Source: JAKANT01 sp035502095 (GTDB taxonomy: Bacteria > Pseudomonadota > Gammaproteobacteria > Burkholderiales > Burkholderiaceae_F). Taken from it: a stretch of DNA of 64,000 nt. Shown piece after piece: positions 60,393 to 64,000 of this stretch. Every line of letters starts with the position of its first letter. Position 1 is the first letter of the stretch. The notes beneath the pieces were generated by a model that made no database searches, had not been told where the DNA came from, and saw nothing but the letters and a program-made list of their open reading frames with translations. The stretch covers positions 248,001-312,000 of the forward strand of contig DATJUX010000040.1 in NCBI GenBank assembly GCA_035502095.1. The letters are read 5' to 3'. The position numbers were made by a program, and so were the translations under genes.

Positions 60393-61497
60393 ATGGAAGC
60401 CGAACGCCTCAATCTCCTCGCTGCCCGGACCGCGGATCTCACGACGCGTCTGACCGACCTGCGGAGGTATCTTTGACGTCGATGTGAAGATCGGTCGACT
60501 TGCCGAGGTCGGCAAGGAGCTGGAGAACCCGAAGATCTGGGACCAGCCCCAGCGCGCGCAGGAACTCGGCCGCGAGAAGAAACTGCTCGAGGATGTCGTC
60601 GGGCGCATACAGGCGCTCGAGCACAACCTGCGCGACGCCGCCGAGCTGTTCGAGATGGCACGTGCCGACAACGACGACGCGGCCCTGGTGTCGATCGAGG
60701 CCGACGTTGCGCGGCTCGCCACGCAGGTCGAGGAGCTCGAGTTCAGGCGCATGTTCAGCAATCCGCTGGACCCGAACAATTGCTTCGTAGAGATCCAGGC
60801 CGGCGCGGGTGGCACCGAAGCGCAGGACTGGGCGAGCATGCTCGAGCGCATGTACCTGCGGTTCGCGGAGCGGCGCGACTTCAAGACCGAGTTGCTGGAC
60901 GAATCGGAGGGCGAGGTCGCCGGGATCAAGAGCGCGACCATCAAGATCAGCGGCGACTATGCCTACGGGACGCTGCGCACCGAGACCGGGATCCATCGCC
61001 TGGTGCGCAAATCGCCTTTCGATTCGAATGCGCGCCGGCATACCTCCTTCGCCAGCGTCTTCGTTTACCCCGAGGTCGACGACTCGATCGAAGTTGAAAT
61101 CAACCCGGCCGACCTGCGCATCGACGTCTACCGCGCATCCGGCGCCGGCGGGCAGCATGTCAACAAGACCGAATCGGCGGTGCGGATCACGCACCTGCCT
61201 ACCAATATCGTCGTGCAGAGCCAGAACGACCGCAGCCAGCACCGCAACCGCGCCGAGGCGATGGCGATGCTGAAGTCGAAGCTTTACGAGCTCGAGCTGC
61301 GCAAGCGCATGGCGGAGCAGAGCAAGCTCGAGGAGTCGAAGACCGACATCGGCTGGGGCCACCAGATCCGCTCGTACGTGCTCGACCAGTCCCGCATCAA
61401 GGACCTGCGCACCGATGTCGAGATCGGCAACACGCAGGCGGTCCTCGACGGTGATCTGGATGATTTCATCACCGCGAGCCTGAAGCAGGGAGTATGA
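60393..61497 (+). CDS. prfB: Peptide chain release factor 2, programmed +1 frameshift
   Basis: Recognises UAA and UGA stops. The first 27 codons from the ATG at 60393 end in CTT followed by an in-frame TGA (60474-60476). Shifting +1 at CTT-T-GAC continues into 340 more residues, total 367, matching E. coli RF2 (365). The slip site GGAGGTATCTTTGAC has the internal Shine-Dalgarno-like GGAGG at the proper place, so RF2 level controls its own frameshifting. The GGQ motif is GAGGQHVNKTESAVR; the family's SPF tripeptide is in KSPFDSNARRHTS. Confidence 0.97.
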
Positions 61498-61556
61498 GGA
61501 TTGACGGCATCTTCTCGTGAGCCGATCGACCGCGCCGATCATTTGAAATCGAAGCG

Positions 61557-62309
61557 ATGATGCAACTTGCGATCGTCACCGGCGCGTCCCGCGCCCTCGG
61601 CCTGGCTGTCGCGGAGCTGCTCCTGGACCGCAAGACCCGGGTACTCGCACTTGCGCGGCGTCCGAGCGCCGGTCTCGTGGAGTACGCCGCGCAACGCGGC
61701 GCCAGGCTGGAACAGTGGGCGGTCGACGTCGGCGCGGCGGACGTCCCGCCGCGACTGGAGACCTGGCTGCGCGCGCAGAGCGGCGACGTCTTCGAGCGCG
61801 CAGTTCTGATCAACAACGCGGCCGTTCTTGGGCCGGTCGGCCCGGTCGATCGCGTCGATCCCAGCGCGTCGGCCGAAGCGCTGCGCGTGGATCTCGAGGC
61901 CCCCGGCCTGCTCTGCGCCGCCTTCCTGAGGGCCACGCGCGCCTGGCGCAGCGAGCGCCGCGTGGTCAACGTGTCGTCCGGGGCCGGACGGGTACCGCTC
62001 GCGGGCTGGGCCGCCTATTGCGCCGCCAAGGCAGGGCTCGACCACCTGTCACGGGTCATCGCGTTGGACGAAGCCCGCCTGCCCAATCCAGCGAGGATCG
62101 TCTCGTTGGCACCCGGGATCATCGACACCGACATGCAGGCCGATGCGCGCGCGCGCGACGCCGACGATTTCCCCGACGTTGCGCGCTTCAGGGACTTCAA
62201 GTCGACCGGGCAGCTTGCGTCACCAAGCGAGGCCGCGGCGCGGCTGCTCGCCTTCCTCGATCGCAGCGACTTCGGCACGCGGTCCGTGGCCGATGTGCGG
62301 ACGGACTGA
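61557..62309 (+). CDS. Short-chain dehydrogenase/reductase
   Basis: 250 residues. The NAD(P) loop is TGASRALG (8-15) rather than the usual TGxxxGIG, with NNAA (85-88), Ser in NVSSGAGRVPL, and the Tyr-x3-Lys pair in AAYCAAKAGLDH. LAPGIIDTDMQ follows. It resembles sepiapterin-reductase-like SDRs (YueD type), which use small carbonyl substrates, but the substrate cannot be assigned. It lies between prfB and lysS, eight bases before the lysS ATG. Confidence 0.85.
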   Translation: MMQLAIVTGASRALGLAVAELLLDRKTRVLALARRPSAGLVEYAAQRGARLEQWAVDVGAADVPPRLETWLRAQSGDVFERAVLINNAAVLGPVGPVDRVDPSASAEALRVDLEAPGLLCAAFLRATRAWRSERRVVNVSSGAGRVPLAGWAAYCAAKAGLDHLSRVIALDEARLPNPARIVSLAPGIIDTDMQADARARDADDFPDVARFRDFKSTGQLASPSEAAARLLAFLDRSDFGTRSVADVRTD

Positions 62310-62317
62310 GAACGAAC

Positions 62318-63820
62318 ATGGCACAGAACTCCGGCGCGGCGCCGACCGAAGAGAATCAGATCATTGCCGACCGCCGCGCGAAGCTGGCCAGGCTGCGCGA
62401 GCTGGGTCCCGCCTTCCCGAACGACTTCGTCCGCACGCACAGCGCCGCCGATCTGCATGCCCGCTACGGGCGCGCCGACCGCGATACGCTGGAAAAAGAG
62501 CACGTCGAAGTCGCGGTCGCCGGGCGCATCATGCTCAAGCGGGTCATGGGCAAGGCGAGTTTCGCCACGGTCCAGGACAGCAGCGGGCGGATCCAGCTCT
62601 TCGTGGCCGACGACGAGACCGGAGCCGCTGCGCACGAAGCATTCAAGCACTGGGACATCGGCGATATCGTCGGTGCGCGCGGCATCGTCTTCCGCACCAA
62701 CCGGGGCGAGTTGTCGGTACGCTGCAGGCAGCTGCGCCTGCTCACGAAGTCGCTGCGGCCGCTGCCCGACAAGTTCCACGGCCTCGAGGACAAGGAGAGC
62801 CGGTATCGCCAGCGCTACGTCGATCTGATCGTCAATGAGGCCACCCGCGCGACCTTCGTCACGCGCGCAAAGGCTATTGCAGCGATGCGCCAGTTCATGG
62901 TCGACCGCGGGTTCCTCGAGGTCGAAACGCCGATGTTGCAGAGTATCCCGGGGGGCGCGGCGGCGAAGCCGTTCGTCACCCACCACAATGCGCTCGACAT
63001 CGACATGTACCTGCGCATTGCCCCCGAGTTGTTCCTCAAGCGCCTCGTCGTCGGCGGATACGAGCGCGTGTTCGAAATCAACCGCAACTTCCGCAACGAG
63101 GGCCTGTCGCCACGGCACAACCCGGAATTCACCATGATGGAGTTCTACGCTGCCTACCAGGAGTATCGGTGGCTGATGGACTTCACGGAAGAGCTGCTGC
63201 GCCAAGTCGCGATCGCGGCCACAGGCTCGGCGAGGCTTTCGTATCAGGGCCAGACCATCGATCTGGAAGCGCCGTTCGCGCGCCTGACCGCGGTCGAGGC
63301 AATCCGGGCCCACGCGCCGCGCTATTCCGATGCGCAATTGCGTGATGCGGCGTACCTGCACGCAGAACTGGCGCGCCTCGGCAGCACGCATTCGCGCGAG
63401 GTGGGCCTCGGTACCTTGCAGCTCGCGCTATTCGAGGAAGTCGCCGAAGCAAAGCTGATCCAACCCACTTACATCGTCGACTATCCGGTGGAGGTGTCGC
63501 CGCTTGCGCGGGCATCCGACGATCGTCCCGGCATCACCGAACGCTTCGAGCTCTTCATTGCCGGCCGGGAAACCGCGAACGGCTTTTCCGAACTCAACGA
63601 CGCGGAAGACCAGGCCGCGCGGTTCATGCAACAGGCAAAAGCGAAGGAGGCCGGCGACGAGGAGGCGATGTACTACGACGCCGACTATGTGCGCGCCCTC
63701 GAATACGGCATGCCACCGGCCGCCGGGTGCGGCGTAGGCGTCGACCGTTTCGTGATGCTGCTGACGGATGCGCCCAGCATCCGCGACGTGCTGCTGTTTC
63801 CGCACATGCGGCCGGAGTAG
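62318..63820 (+). CDS. lysS: Lysyl-tRNA synthetase (class II)
   Basis: 500 residues from the ATG at 62318. N-terminal OB anticodon domain (VAVAGRIMLKRVMGKASFATVQD), motif 1 (FMVDRGFLEVETPMLQSIPGG), motif 2 (VFEINRNFRNEGLSPRHNPEF) and motif 3 (GCGVGVDRFVMLLT). The Lys pocket is GLSPRHNPEFTMMEFY. prfB-lysS adjacency is common in proteobacteria. This is the last complete gene in the window. Confidence 0.97.
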   Translation: MAQNSGAAPTEENQIIADRRAKLARLRELGPAFPNDFVRTHSAADLHARYGRADRDTLEKEHVEVAVAGRIMLKRVMGKASFATVQDSSGRIQLFVADDETGAAAHEAFKHWDIGDIVGARGIVFRTNRGELSVRCRQLRLLTKSLRPLPDKFHGLEDKESRYRQRYVDLIVNEATRATFVTRAKAIAAMRQFMVDRGFLEVETPMLQSIPGGAAAKPFVTHHNALDIDMYLRIAPELFLKRLVVGGYERVFEINRNFRNEGLSPRHNPEFTMMEFYAAYQEYRWLMDFTEELLRQVAIAATGSARLSYQGQTIDLEAPFARLTAVEAIRAHAPRYSDAQLRDAAYLHAELARLGSTHSREVGLGTLQLALFEEVAEAKLIQPTYIVDYPVEVSPLARASDDRPGITERFELFIAGRETANGFSELNDAEDQAARFMQQAKAKEAGDEEAMYYDADYVRALEYGMPPAAGCGVGVDRFVMLLTDAPSIRDVLLFPHMRPE

Positions 63821-63824
63821 CGGC

Positions 63825-64000
63825 TTGATCAAAGCCCGGCGCGAGCGCATCCTGGAGTTGCAGGAACTCCTGCGCGATCGCGCCGACGTCCCTCCTCCTG
63901 ACGACTGGCTTCCCGTCGATCTCGGCCAATGGCAGATCGGCGTGGCGCCTCCGGAAACAGCGAGCTTTCTGGCGACCGCCGAGCCGGGCTGCATGCTTCT
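63825..64000 (+). CDS. Start of an unidentified protein, cut by the window edge
   Basis: 58 codons from a TTG at 63825, four bases after the lysS stop, with GGAG seven bases upstream. The peptide reads MIKARRERILELQELLRD and continues PPDDWLPVDLGQWQIGV to the edge without a stop. Helical N-terminus, then a W-x-P-(V/F) segment that faintly resembles the N-terminal domain of some Nudix hydrolases (DUF4743). That is a guess, as too little is visible to name it. Confidence 0.55.
   Translation, partial: MIKARRERILELQELLRDRADVPPPDDWLPVDLGQWQIGVAPPETASFLATAEPGCML

Overview
The window is a stretch of high-GC bacterial chromosome with strongly betaproteobacterial gene order. Signature blocks are der-hfq-hflX-hflK-hflC-hisZ-purA, pilF-rodZ-ispG-hisS-yfgM-bamB, surE-pcm-nlpD, thrS-infC-rpmI-rplT-pheS-pheT-ihfA-merR and recJ-prfB-lysS. 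No insertion sequence, prophage, CRISPR array or rRNA operon was seen. Coding density is very high, with many ATGA, TGATG or TTGA start/stop overlaps. Most genes from 1 to 24.2 kb and from 27.7 to 37.9 kb lie on the minus strand.

Layout. 0-2.5 kb: start of rlmB and all of rnr. 2.55-2.72 kb: a plus-strand tRNA-Leu(CAG) with its own promoter and terminator. 2.7-12.3 kb: phosphoribosyltransferase, purA, hisZ, a DUF2065 protein, hflC, hflK, hflX, hfq, der, bamB. 12.3-18.8 kb: yfgM-like, hisS, ispG, rodZ, pilF, rlmN, ndk. 19-24.2 kb: rlmD, a PolB-type 3'-5' exonuclease, nlpD, pcm, surE and a GNAT protein; rpoS is absent from its usual place beside nlpD. 24.6-27.7 kb (plus): a DUF3141 protein with a PhaC-like Cys nucleophile elbow, and fabI. 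27.7-35.7 kb: tRNA-Pro(GGG), a MerR regulator, ihfA, pheT, pheS, rplT, rpmI, infC (ATC start), thrS and tRNA-Val(GAC). Between tRNA-Val and thrS lies what looks like a transcription attenuator. It has a 10-codon leader ORF containing three Thr and three Phe codons, followed by a strong terminator hairpin just before the thrS ribosome binding site. 35.7-41.1 kb: relA, mtfA, a flavodoxin-like reductase, an alpha/beta hydrolase and 3-hydroxybutyrate dehydrogenase.

41.1-51.6 kb holds the most unusual cassette. It is a six-gene minus-strand run of circularly permuted ATP-grasp, alpha-E protein, Anbu-type proteasome-like protease, transglutaminase-DUF2126 amidoligase, ATP-grasp::alpha-E fusion and stand-alone transglutaminase. 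Comparative genomics has predicted such cassettes to make and process a peptide-like product, but the substrate is unknown. Upstream and co-oriented are comEC and tatD.

55-64 kb: a DUF2062 gene interrupted by an in-frame TAG, lolD and lolC/E, then a plus-strand run of an RpfE-type protein, recJ, prfB (with its programmed +1 frameshift), a short-chain dehydrogenase, lysS and the start of one more gene at the window edge.

Most of the window is core information processing (tRNA charging, translation, RNA modification and decay), envelope biogenesis (BamB, LolCD, RodZ, PilF, NlpD) and HflKC/Hfq housekeeping. The bdhA gene and perhaps the DUF3141 protein hint at polyhydroxybutyrate metabolism. 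All calls rest on reading the translations and DNA by eye; no database search was run.
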